NCBI RefSeq assembly: GCF_018279705.1
Contig: NZ_CP036498.1
Location: 3,799,001 to 3,863,000, forward strand
DNA length: 64,000 bases
Direction of reading: 5' to 3'
Source of the DNA: Tardiphaga alba
GTDB taxonomy: Bacteria > Pseudomonadota > Alphaproteobacteria > Rhizobiales > Xanthobacteraceae
Position 1 is the stretch's first letter. Each line of letters begins with the position of its first letter. The notes under the pieces were generated by a model, which saw only the letters and a list, made by a program, of their open reading frames with translations, was not told the origin of the DNA and did no database searches. Shown piece after piece: positions 56,678 to 64,000 of this stretch. Position numbers and translations under genes: made by a program.

Positions 56678-58147
56678 GTGTCCCATCGTTTCACGCGCCG
56701 TCATCTCGTCGGAGGCGCCGGCGCCCTCGCCGCTGGTCTCGCGATCTCGCCGGCCGAGGCGCAGCAGTCGGCAACTGCACAATCAAACGGCAACGCGCGC
56801 GCCTTCCCAAAAGACTTCGTCTGGGGCACGGCAACCTCGTCATATCAGATTGAGGGCGCGGTGGATGTCGATGGCCGCGGCCGCTCGATCTGGGACACCT
56901 ATACGCGCCTGCCTGACAAGATCCGCGACCGCAGCAATGGCGACCGCGCCGTCGAGCATTTCCAGCGCTACAAGGAAGACGTCGCGCTGATGAAGGAATT
57001 GGGCACCACCGCCTATCGCTTCTCCATCGCCTGGCCGCGCGTGTTTCCCGATGGCACCGGTGCGCCCAATCCCAAAGGCCTCGACTTCTACAATCGCCTG
57101 ATCGACGAACTGCTCGCCAATGGCATCACGCCCTATGCGACGCTGTATCACTGGGACATGCCGCAGGCGCTACAGGATCGTTTCGGCGGCTGGGCCTCGC
57201 GCGAGACAGCAAAGGCATTCGGCGACTATGCGGGCCATGTGGCCAAACACATCACCGATCGCGTGAAGAACGTCTTCACCATCAATGAATGCGCGACCTT
57301 CGTCGATTTCGGCTACGGCATCGCGCCGATCGAAATGGCGCCGGGCATCAAGTCGACGCAGAAGGAGTTGAACCAGATCCGCCATCACGTGGCGCTCGGC
57401 CATGGCCTCGCGGTGCAGGCAGTCCGCGCCCATGGCCACGCCGGCACGGAAGTCGGCGTGGCGGAGAATCTCGCCTCATGCATTCCGGTGATCGAGACGC
57501 CAGAGCATATCCGCGCCTCGGAGATCGCCACGCGCGAGATGAATGGCGGCTATCTCACCGTGATCATGGAAGGACGCTACACGGACGCCTTCCTTGCCTA
57601 TGCCGGCGCCAACGCGCCCGTCTTCACCGACGAAGACCTGAAGATCATCGGCTCGCCCATCGATTTCCTTGGGCTCAACATTTACATGCCGCAGCACTAT
57701 GTGGCCGCGCCCGCGGATGCCGCGGGCTTCGCGCTGGTGCCGACACCAGCCTCGTTCCCGCGCATGGACTCCGACTGGCTGCGCGTCGGGCCGGAAGCGA
57801 TGTATTGGGCGCCGCGCAATGTCGCAAAGCTCTGGAACGTGAAGAAGATCTTCATCACGGAAAATGGTGCATCAGCCGCCGACAAACCGGCGCCGGATGG
57901 CCGGATCTTCGACCTCGATCGCATCATGTATCTGCGCGCCTATCTCGGGCAGCTACAGCGCGCGACCTCCGAAGGCGTGCCCGTGCAGGGCTATTTCCAC
58001 TGGAGCCTGATGGATAATTTCGAGTGGATCGACGGCTACGAAAAACGCTTCGGGCTGTTTCACGTCGATTTCAACACGCAGAAGCGCACGCCGAAACTCA
58101 GCGCAGAGTTTTATCGGAAGCTGATCGCGGGGAATGCGCTGGTGTAG
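56678..58147 (+). CDS. GH1 family beta-glucosidase, Tat-exported
   Basis: A 489-residue glycoside hydrolase of family 1. FVWGTATSSYQIEGA is the N-terminal signature, TINEC holds the acid/base Glu (the family usually has TxNEP), and ITENGAS holds the nucleophile Glu. VQGYFHWSLMDNFEW is the C-terminal motif. The N-terminus TRRHLVGGAGALAAGLAI is a Tat signal, so it works in the periplasm, unlike most GH1 enzymes. GTG at 56678 has AGGAG five bases upstream. It is divergent from the aspartate dehydrogenase-like gene. Confidence 0.93.
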   Translation: MSHRFTRRHLVGGAGALAAGLAISPAEAQQSATAQSNGNARAFPKDFVWGTATSSYQIEGAVDVDGRGRSIWDTYTRLPDKIRDRSNGDRAVEHFQRYKEDVALMKELGTTAYRFSIAWPRVFPDGTGAPNPKGLDFYNRLIDELLANGITPYATLYHWDMPQALQDRFGGWASRETAKAFGDYAGHVAKHITDRVKNVFTINECATFVDFGYGIAPIEMAPGIKSTQKELNQIRHHVALGHGLAVQAVRAHGHAGTEVGVAENLASCIPVIETPEHIRASEIATREMNGGYLTVIMEGRYTDAFLAYAGANAPVFTDEDLKIIGSPIDFLGLNIYMPQHYVAAPADAAGFALVPTPASFPRMDSDWLRVGPEAMYWAPRNVAKLWNVKKIFITENGASAADKPAPDGRIFDLDRIMYLRAYLGQLQRATSEGVPVQGYFHWSLMDNFEWIDGYEKRFGLFHVDFNTQKRTPKLSAEFYRKLIAGNALV

Positions 58148-58150
58148 GCT

Positions 58151-58255
58151 CCGTCATTGCGAGGGGCGTAGCGACGAAGCAATCCAGTCCTTGGCTTTCT
58201 GGATTGCTTCGCCCAAACGAATTGCTTCGCAATTCGTCAGGGCTCGCAATGACGG
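58151..58255. repeat. Palindromic repeat of GGATTGCTTCG units
   Basis: CCGTCATTGCGAGGGGCGTAG at the left end and GCTCGCAATGACGG at the right end are inverted; GAAGCAATCCAG and CTGGATTGCTTCG are inverted inside. It fits the common alphaproteobacterial 'CGTCATTGCGAGG' element. Confidence 0.85.
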
Positions 58256-58262
58256 CTGAGAG

Positions 58263-59099
58263 TCACAGCAGCTTCCCATCCGCGCCGAAGAACGGATGCG
58301 GGCCGTCGAACTCGCCGATCGGCACCTGATGGGTGATGAGATGACCGCCCTCGCCGTCCGGAAACCAGACATGCAGGTGAAACGCCGGCGGCTCCACCCG
58401 GAATGATGGCGGGCGGATTTCCGCGAGATCGAGATCGACCGCATGGTTCGGCGCCGGGCAGATCGTCGCCGCGGTGCCTGCGAAAGTCGTCAGCGTGGCG
58501 CGATGCACATGGCCGGCCGCGACGATGCGCACGCGCGGATGCTTGCGAACGATAGCGGCGAGATCGGCCGCATTGTGCAGGTTCTGCACGTCCATGTGCG
58601 TGATGCCGGTGCGGAATGGGGGGTGATGCAGAAATAGCAGCGCCGGCCGCTCTTTCGACGAACCCAGCGTGGCATCAAGCCAGTCAAGTGTCGCCGTCTC
58701 CAGCGTGCCATAGGGTTTGCCCGGCACGTGGGAGTCCAGCAGGATCACATCCAGCGGCCCTACCGTGCGCGCTTGGTCGAGCGGGCCTGATGCATGGGCG
58801 TAAGCCCAATCGGGAAAAGCCGCGCGCATCATGTCGCGGGCATCGTGATTGCCGGGCACGCCGATGAACGGGATTTTGAGCGGCGCCAGCAGGCGCCACA
58901 GATGTTCGTATTCGCCCGGCGTCGGCGTATCGACGAGATCCCCAGAGATCACCACCAGATCAGGCCGCGGTTCGAGTGCATTCAGTTCGGCGACGCAGCG
59001 CTCAAGCGCTTTCGCAGTATCGACCTTGTTATAGGCGAGTTTGCCGGGCGCCTTGATGTGCAGGTCGGAAATCTGGGCAATGATGGTCGGTTTCGACAT
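58263..59099 (-). CDS. Calcineurin-like phosphodiesterase (CpdA/GpdQ type)
   Basis: A 278-residue metallophosphoesterase. Metal motifs in order are QISDLHI, VISGDLVD, GVPGNHDAR, LFLHHPPF and AAGHVHRA. Relatives cleave cyclic AMP or glycerophosphodiesters. Its start overlaps the stop of the ABC ATPase by one base, so it is the last gene of that operon. An imported phosphodiester as substrate is a reasonable inference. Confidence 0.9.
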   Translation of the reverse strand: MSKPTIIAQISDLHIKAPGKLAYNKVDTAKALERCVAELNALEPRPDLVVISGDLVDTPTPGEYEHLWRLLAPLKIPFIGVPGNHDARDMMRAAFPDWAYAHASGPLDQARTVGPLDVILLDSHVPGKPYGTLETATLDWLDATLGSSKERPALLFLHHPPFRTGITHMDVQNLHNAADLAAIVRKHPRVRIVAAGHVHRATLTTFAGTAATICPAPNHAVDLDLAEIRPPSFRVEPPAFHLHVWFPDGEGGHLITHQVPIGEFDGPHPFFGADGKLL

Positions 59100-60160
59100 C
59101 AGTCTTCTTTCGGCAACACGCGGATGGCGTCGGGAGCAATCGACAGACCGACGCGCTCCCCTGCTTGCACATTGATCCTGTTTGGCGCGTCCACCGTCAA
59201 GGACCGGTTCGCCGCACCGGTCACGATGACGCGCTGGCGGTCGCCGATGAAGCTCACGCTTTCGACGATACCGCGCAGGAAGGCGTCTCCCTCGGAAACG
59301 ATGCCGATGGTCTCGGGCCGGATCATCGCCACCGCGGCGGCGTTGTCGGGCGCATCGTTCAGCCCCAGCCAGCCGCCGGGCAATGTCAGACGCCCGCCTG
59401 CAATCGGCCCCTCGACGATGTTGGCGGCGCCGACGAACTCCGCGACAAAACGGTTCTGCGGCTCGAAATAGACCTCGCGCGGCGTGCCGATCTGGGCGAT
59501 GGCGCCCTTGCGCATCACCACGATGCGATCGCCGAGCTCCATGGCTTCGGCTTGATCATGCGTCACATAGATCGCGGTGATGCCGAGCTCACGCAGCAGC
59601 CGGTTGAGCTCGCTGCGCAGCCGGTCGCGCAACGAGGCATCGAGTGCCGTCAGCGGCTCGTCCAGCAGCAGCACCCGCGGACGCACAGCCACCGCACGCG
59701 CAAGCGCGACACGCTGGCGCTGGCCGCCGGAGAGCTGGTCGATGCGACGGTTTTCGAGTCCACCGATATTGGTGAGCGCCACCATCTCGGCGACCCGCGC
59801 CGCGCGCTCGGCCTTGCCGACGCCGCGGATCTTGAGGCCATAGCCGATGTTGTCGGCCACCGTCATGTTGGGAAACAGCGCATAGGACTGGAACACCATG
59901 CCCACATGGCGCTGCTCGATGGGCGTTGCGGTGACGTCGTTGTTGTCGAACAGGATGCGGCCGCCAGCATCGGGTGTCTCGAGCCCCGCAATGATGCGCA
60001 GCATGGTTGTCTTGCCACAGCCGGAAGGGCCGAGCAGCACCAGCGTCTCGCCGGCCACGATATCGAGCGAAGCCGGTGACAGCGCCTGCGTGCCGTCCGG
60101 AAAGGTCTTGCCGCAATTGACGACATGCACGGCGGCGCCGTGCGAAGCGATGGCGTTCAT
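59099..60160 (-). CDS. ABC transporter ATP-binding protein (PotA/FbpC type)
   Basis: A 353-residue ATPase. Walker A GPSGCGKTT, signature QLSGGQRQRVALARAV, Walker B VLLLDEPLTALD and the C-terminal TOBE domain (about 280-350) are present. The type serves spermidine, iron(III), phosphonate and related importers. ATGA overlap with the permease stop shows coupling. Confidence 0.93.
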   Translation of the reverse strand: MNAIASHGAAVHVVNCGKTFPDGTQALSPASLDIVAGETLVLLGPSGCGKTTMLRIIAGLETPDAGGRILFDNNDVTATPIEQRHVGMVFQSYALFPNMTVADNIGYGLKIRGVGKAERAARVAEMVALTNIGGLENRRIDQLSGGQRQRVALARAVAVRPRVLLLDEPLTALDASLRDRLRSELNRLLRELGITAIYVTHDQAEAMELGDRIVVMRKGAIAQIGTPREVYFEPQNRFVAEFVGAANIVEGPIAGGRLTLPGGWLGLNDAPDNAAAVAMIRPETIGIVSEGDAFLRGIVESVSFIGDRQRVIVTGAANRSLTVDAPNRINVQAGERVGLSIAPDAIRVLPKED

Positions 60161-60941
60161 TTGTTCTGGCTCTTGTCGGCAAACATCTGCATCGCCACCA
60201 GCAAGGGCACGATCATGATGAAGAAGATCAGCGTATAGGCGGAAGCGACTTCCAGCCGCATCGACGCGTAGCTGTCGGCGAGGCCAACAGGCAACGTCTT
60301 GGTGAGCGGCGTGTGCAGCATCCAGGTCAGATTGAATTCACCAAGCGACAGCGTGATCACCATCAGCGATCCAGCGAGAATGCCCGGCATCGCATTGGGC
60401 ACGATGACATTGCGAAAACGCGTCCAGGGCGAGGCGCCGAGCGAGGCGGCGCCCTCGTCCAGCGTCTTGATATCCACCGAAGCGAACACGGCCATCACCG
60501 AGCGCACCATGAAGGGCATGGTGAAGACCACATGGCCGGCAAGGATGAACAGCCACGACTGCCGGAAACTGCCGACGCCGCCATAGGTCAACAGCAGCGC
60601 CAGCGCGATGGCGAGGCCGGGGATCGCCAGCGGCAGCGTGATGATTTCCTCGATCACGCGAGAGAGGCGCCCGCCCCGCACATGCAGCGCATAGGCCGAG
60701 GGTACGCCAACGACCAGCGTCACCGCGAGCGTCGCGAAGGCGATCAGGAACGAGAGACCGATCTCGCCGGCATAAAGGCCCAGACCTGCTGGACCCATTG
60801 CAGCGTGACGCCGGACTGGATGCCGCGGAAATAATTGACAGTGACACCGGCGGAGATGGAGAGCATCACAGGCACGACAAGGAATGCCGCGACCAGCAAC
60901 GTAAAGCCGAGTTGTGCGGCAAAGATCAGGCGATCGCGCAT
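60157..60941 (-). pseudogene. ABC transporter permease 2, frameshifted near 60780
   Basis: From ATG 60941 the first frame encodes the first helix (LIFAAQLGFTLLVAAFLVV) and runs to LQWVQQVW. The second continues GLYAGEIGLSFLIAF with the remaining helices and the EAA loop LDEGAASLGASPWTRF. One more G in the run (plus-strand CCC at 60779-60781) joins them into 261 residues, the usual length. It is PotC-like. As the transporter needs it and the neighbours are intact, an indel error is likely. Confidence 0.87.
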
Positions 60942-60945
60942 GCGC

Positions 60946-61803
60946 TCACCCCGCCGCGGCGACAGTGACGCCGGTCATTGAGCGCGCCAGCGCAAGGATC
61001 GCCCAGGCGATGACGCCGAGGCCGATGGAGAGCGCTGCCGAAATTGCAAAGTTCGCGGCGAGCGTGAACTCGGTATAGATCAGCATCGGCAGCACATCGA
61101 TATTGGTGGCGAGCGTAAAGGCCGTACCGAACGCGCCCATGGCCGTCGCAAAGGCGATCGCGCCGGAAGCGACAAAGGCCGGCACCAGCGCCGGCAGCAC
61201 AACATCGCGCTGCACCTCCCACGGCGAGGCACCGAGCGAGCGCGCAGCCTCTTCGAGTCCGCGGTCGAGCTTCTGCACCGCCGCCATGATGGTGAGGATC
61301 ACGCGCGGGATCGAGAAATAGAGATAGCCGAGAAACAGGCCGAAGATGGAATAGGCGAACACGACCTTTTCGCCCGACAGCGCCAGCGTGATCGAACCGA
61401 TGACGCCCTGGCGGCCGGCCAGCAGGATGATGAGGAAGCCGATGACCACGCCGGGAAATGCCAGCGGAAAGGTCAGCATCGCGATCAGCACGGTGCGGCC
61501 GGGAAAGCGATGGCGCTGCAGGAACAGGCCGGCAATCGTCGCGATCACCAGCGTGGCGATCGTCGTCGCCGCAGCCAGCACCACCGTGTTGATCAGCGTG
61601 GCGCGATAGCGCGGCTCGGTCAGGATCGCGACATAGGCGCTGATACCGCGCTCGCCGCCTGCACCGACGGCCAGCAACTGCGCCATCGGCAGAACGAAGA
61701 AAGCCGCGGTGACGACCACCAGCGGCAACAGGCAGAGCCAGATGAAATTGCGGTGTGACATCGGAAGTGGTGGCGCCCCTTGGTCAGGGGCACCATTCTG
61801 CAT
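60946..61803 (-). CDS. ABC transporter permease 1 (PotB-like)
   Basis: A 285-residue six-helix permease. The EAA loop reads LDRGLEEAARSLGASPWEV. ATG at 61803 overlaps the stop of the binding-protein gene (TGATG), so the two are coupled. Confidence 0.93.
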   Translation of the reverse strand: MQNGAPDQGAPPLPMSHRNFIWLCLLPLVVVTAAFFVLPMAQLLAVGAGGERGISAYVAILTEPRYRATLINTVVLAAATTIATLVIATIAGLFLQRHRFPGRTVLIAMLTFPLAFPGVVIGFLIILLAGRQGVIGSITLALSGEKVVFAYSIFGLFLGYLYFSIPRVILTIMAAVQKLDRGLEEAARSLGASPWEVQRDVVLPALVPAFVASGAIAFATAMGAFGTAFTLATNIDVLPMLIYTEFTLAANFAISAALSIGLGVIAWAILALARSMTGVTVAAAG

Positions 61804-62825
61804 CAACGGACTTCGGCGAGATAGCGGTCGCTAAAACCTTTCTGCGCCAATTCCATCTTGCCCCAGTCCACGCTCTTGGCGCGGGCATATTCCGAGTCCG
61901 GCAGGAACTTGGCCTTCACCGCTTCCGGCAGGTCGATCTTGCGGGCCGGACGGAGATAGGCATTGGTCCAGATCGCCTGCCCCTTGTCGGACAGCAGGTA
62001 GTCCATGACCTTCTTGGCTTTGTCCTTATGCGGTGCGTTCTTCACGAGGCCGACCACATACGGAAACACGACAGTGCCTTCGCAGGGAATGACGAATTCG
62101 AAATTGCCCTTTTCCGAGTACTTCGCGCGATAGGCGTTGAAGTCGTAGTCGAACAGGATCGGCATTTCGCCGGAGACGACTCGGGCATAGGACGTCTGCT
62201 TCGGCACCATGGCGTCGTTCTTCTTCAGATCCTTGAAGAAGGCGATGGCCGGGCCGAAGTCCTGGTCCGAACCGCCGAGCGCGAGATTGGCAGCAACGGC
62301 GCCGACATAGCCGACGGCAGCCGAGGTGGGATCGAGATAGCCGACCATGCCCTTGTAGTCGGGCTTGGTCAGGTCCTTCCAGCATTTCGGCACCGGCTTG
62401 CCGCCGAGCGCATCCTTGTTGACGAAGAAGCCGAGCGTGCCGGAATGGATCGTGGTCCAGTAGCCGTCTGCATCCTTCAGGCCGGCATCGACCTGATCGA
62501 AACCTGCGGGCTTGTAGGGCTCGAGCGCATCCTGCGCCTTGGCCTTCATGCCGAAGGTGACGCCGAAATAGCCGATATCGCCGACCGGATTGGCCTTCTC
62601 CGCCAGGATCTGCGCCAGCGCCTGGCCGGAATTCTTGTTGTCATGCGGCATGTCGATGGCGAGGTCGGCTTTGACAGCCTTGATCATCGAGGCCCAATCG
62701 GCCCATTCCGGCGGGCAGTTGTAGCAGATCACGTCGGCAGCGCGGGCTGGCTGCGCAATGGCGGTGAGCGCCAGGGCGGAGATGGCGAACAGCAAGCGGG
62801 AGGGTTTCACGGCGATCGGCTCCAT
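61803..62825 (-). CDS. ABC transporter substrate-binding protein (iron/phosphonate/polyamine class)
   Basis: A 340-residue type II periplasmic binding protein. The signal peptide ends QPARAAD and the mature chain starts VICYNCPPEWADWASM. LDPTSAAVGY, QTSYARVVSGEMPI and DYLLSDKGQAIWTNAYLRP follow the Fbp/AEP/PotD pattern. It is the first gene of a five-gene unit that ends with a phosphodiesterase, so an organophosphate such as a glycerophosphodiester or aminophosphonate is a plausible ligand (inference). Confidence 0.92.
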   Translation of the reverse strand: MEPIAVKPSRLLFAISALALTAIAQPARAADVICYNCPPEWADWASMIKAVKADLAIDMPHDNKNSGQALAQILAEKANPVGDIGYFGVTFGMKAKAQDALEPYKPAGFDQVDAGLKDADGYWTTIHSGTLGFFVNKDALGGKPVPKCWKDLTKPDYKGMVGYLDPTSAAVGYVGAVAANLALGGSDQDFGPAIAFFKDLKKNDAMVPKQTSYARVVSGEMPILFDYDFNAYRAKYSEKGNFEFVIPCEGTVVFPYVVGLVKNAPHKDKAKKVMDYLLSDKGQAIWTNAYLRPARKIDLPEAVKAKFLPDSEYARAKSVDWGKMELAQKGFSDRYLAEVR

Positions 62826-63036
62826 CCAGGCGCGGCTTACGGCCGGCGCGTCGAGATTTGAGGGGAAATGCGTGCCGCCCCACTATAGGCCGCCCGTGAA
62901 ACTTTTGCGACAAAGCCAACCCGCAGCGCTTTTATACTCCGCTTGGCGGCATTTACGGAAATACCGGCAGCCCTCGCCTATCGACAATCTCGTGCTTTGA
63001 GTGATGATGGCGCCTGCACTTTGACTGGAATCGAGC

Positions 63037-63462
63037 GTGAACAACACACCAGAACGCGATCGAGGGCTGCTCGGCCTGGTCGAACGCCTGATCAAGAGGC
63101 CGGAATCGGGGGCAGCCGCAAAAGCCGCTCAGTCAACCGATGACGGTGCGCGCGAGGGGCTCGATCCCGTCGTCCCAGAGGACAAAGCCCCGGTATCGCT
63201 TGAGCCGGAACTGGCGATCGAGAGCACGCGTATCCTGAGCCGCGCCGAACTCGCGGATACGATGCTACGCGGGCTAAAGGCTGTTGATGGATGCCCGCGC
63301 GACGGATTGGAAATCACGATCTATGGCGCACGACCGTGGAACGCGCTGCTGCGCATTACTCCTGCGGCAGGTTCGATCGACGCTGCCGCATGGCGGGCGC
63401 GAGTACAAAACATGGTGCTGCTGTTTCGCGACCAATACCAGATCGCGGAAGACGGCAACTAG
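63037..63462 (+). CDS. Hypothetical protein, 141 residues
   Basis: GTG at 63037 starts MNNTPERDRGLLGLV, followed by a charged, probably disordered stretch to about residue 60 (Pro/Ala/Glu) and then a small globular end (AELADTMLRGLKAVDGCP, ITIYGARPWNALLRIT). No family is recognised. Its stop shares CTAG with that of the converging gene at 63459. It is probably a host gene because codon use matches the neighbours. Confidence 0.65.
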   Translation: MNNTPERDRGLLGLVERLIKRPESGAAAKAAQSTDDGAREGLDPVVPEDKAPVSLEPELAIESTRILSRAELADTMLRGLKAVDGCPRDGLEITIYGARPWNALLRITPAAGSIDAAAWRARVQNMVLLFRDQYQIAEDGN

Positions 63463-63782
63463 CTGCTAATTCGCACCAGAACGACTTCGAACGGAATATT
63501 AGGCCGCTGCTTGACCGTTCCTCGGCAGGAGGCAGTTCGCGCCTTTGACGTCCCGACAACCTGGATGTCGAGTTCATCAATTCCAAAAATACTCGGCGGC
63601 CCGTCGGCGTGTCGCGAGGTCTGGATGTCGGCCGTGAAAGCATCTCCTTCCTGGATGTAGGATCCACGATAGGAAATGCTGGCGTCGCTTCCCGTCAGCC
63701 TGCCGCCGTCAAGGGTGATGACACCCATCCCTTCTCGCTCGGGAATGCGAAACCATGCGGAATACTGACCATCGGGAAGCAT
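63459..63782 (-). CDS. GrlR-like protein
   Basis: A 107-residue protein resembling GrlR, a small beta-barrel protein first known as a negative regulator of type III secretion but widespread in rhizobia. LPDGQYSAWFRIPEREGMG, SYRGSYIQEGDAFTADI and TSRHADGPPSI are the typical order of strands. ATG at 63782 gives the family's usual length. No secretion genes are nearby, so its partner is unknown. Confidence 0.75.
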   Translation of the reverse strand: MLPDGQYSAWFRIPEREGMGVITLDGGRLTGSDASISYRGSYIQEGDAFTADIQTSRHADGPPSIFGIDELDIQVVGTSKARTASCRGTVKQRPNIPFEVVLVRISS

Positions 63783-63874
63783 AGCGAACCTGAACTGCAA
63801 GTTGCGATGCGCGCAACTACCACCCAATACATCTGTGATCTCTTAACGGACCACTTGCATTTGTCGCGATCTGC

Positions 63875-63899
63875 AAAAAAGCCGGCTTGCGCCGGCTTT
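63875..63899 (-). terminator. Rho-independent terminator
   Basis: AAAGCCGGC-TTGC-GCCGGCTTT forms the stem. On the minus strand TTTTTT follows. It lies a few bases after the TAA of the gene cut by the window end. Confidence 0.9.
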
Positions 63900-63903
63900 G
63901 AGC

Positions 63904-64000
63904 TTACTTCCCACCGCCGATATTGCCGCCCTGGATATGTCCAAGGGAATTCGAGCCATAGGCAGAGTTGCCGTGATTGCCGCTCATCGCCGCATTGCCT
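63904..64000 (-). CDS. Gly/Asn-rich protein, C-terminal part (runs off the window)
   Basis: Only the last 31 codons are inside the window, ending IQGGNIGGGK then TAA (63906-63904). The sequence is rich in Gly, Asn and Ser (GNHGNSAYGSNS). A terminator follows directly. The full protein cannot be named from this end. Confidence 0.55.
   Translation of the reverse strand, partial: GNAAMSGNHGNSAYGSNSLGHIQGGNIGGGK

Overview
The window is a high-GC chromosomal segment of an alphaproteobacterium, most likely a member of Bradyrhizobium/Rhodopseudomonas/Tardiphaga/Afipia (Nitrobacteraceae). The pointers are tuf followed by tRNA-Trp, an Omp25-type porin domain, IalB, a FecI/FecR/TonB locus with Irr-box-like sites, dense ABC transport and acyl-CoA genes, and many short palindromic intergenic repeats. 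The genus call is inference from gene content and was not tested by alignment.

Layout. 0-2 kb: tRNA-Trp, tuf and a vestigial second tuf 3' end. 2-17.9 kb: mixed catabolism, with two serine hydrolases, two SDR oxidoreductases, a histidine phosphatase, an MFS carrier, three tandem EamA exporters, an APH-type kinase next to an acyl-CoA dehydrogenase (ACAD11/Lva-like pair) with a divergent TetR, a Cys-cluster protein, and an XRE-cupin regulator divergent from an omega-aminotransferase. 18-26.4 kb: a probable beta-keto-acid pathway. A lambda-crystallin-like dehydrogenase and a BKACE enzyme follow a Liv-type ABC transporter whose LivM, LivG and LivF parts are fused in one ORF; a divergent GntR regulator and an SDR face it. 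26.4-41.4 kb: an iron/heme locus. fecI, fecR, a TonB-dependent receptor fused to an Omp25-like barrel, a 1796-aa autotransporter and ialB run in one direction, preceded by a heme oxygenase-small membrane protein-exbB-exbD-tonB operon. 41.4-44.7 kb: amidohydrolase plus MFS pair, a candidate sRNA and small proteins. 45.3-47.8 kb: a 2.3-kb element at tRNA-Gly(TCC), bounded by a 44-bp direct repeat and carrying two proteins with HEPN-type RNxxxH motifs. 47.8-48.7 kb: a repeat-rich non-coding stretch. 48.7-54.7 kb: methionine (MetNIQ plus a second MetQ) and sulfonate (two SsuA) uptake. 54.8-62.8 kb: a secreted amidase, an aspartate dehydrogenase-like protein, a Tat-exported GH1 glycosidase and a five-gene ABC transporter-phosphoesterase operon. 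62.8-64 kb: hypothetical genes, a GrlR-like protein and a gene cut by the window end.

A quality point matters for every reader. Six otherwise normal genes are broken by seven one-base losses, all of G or C in short runs, and restoring one base each time recovers a full-length protein. This looks like systematic homopolymer error in the assembly rather than gene decay.

The best candidate for an undescribed system is the small tRNA-Gly element with two convergent RNxxxH proteins, one membrane-anchored. The receptor-Omp25 double-barrel fusion in the heme locus is the next most unusual feature.
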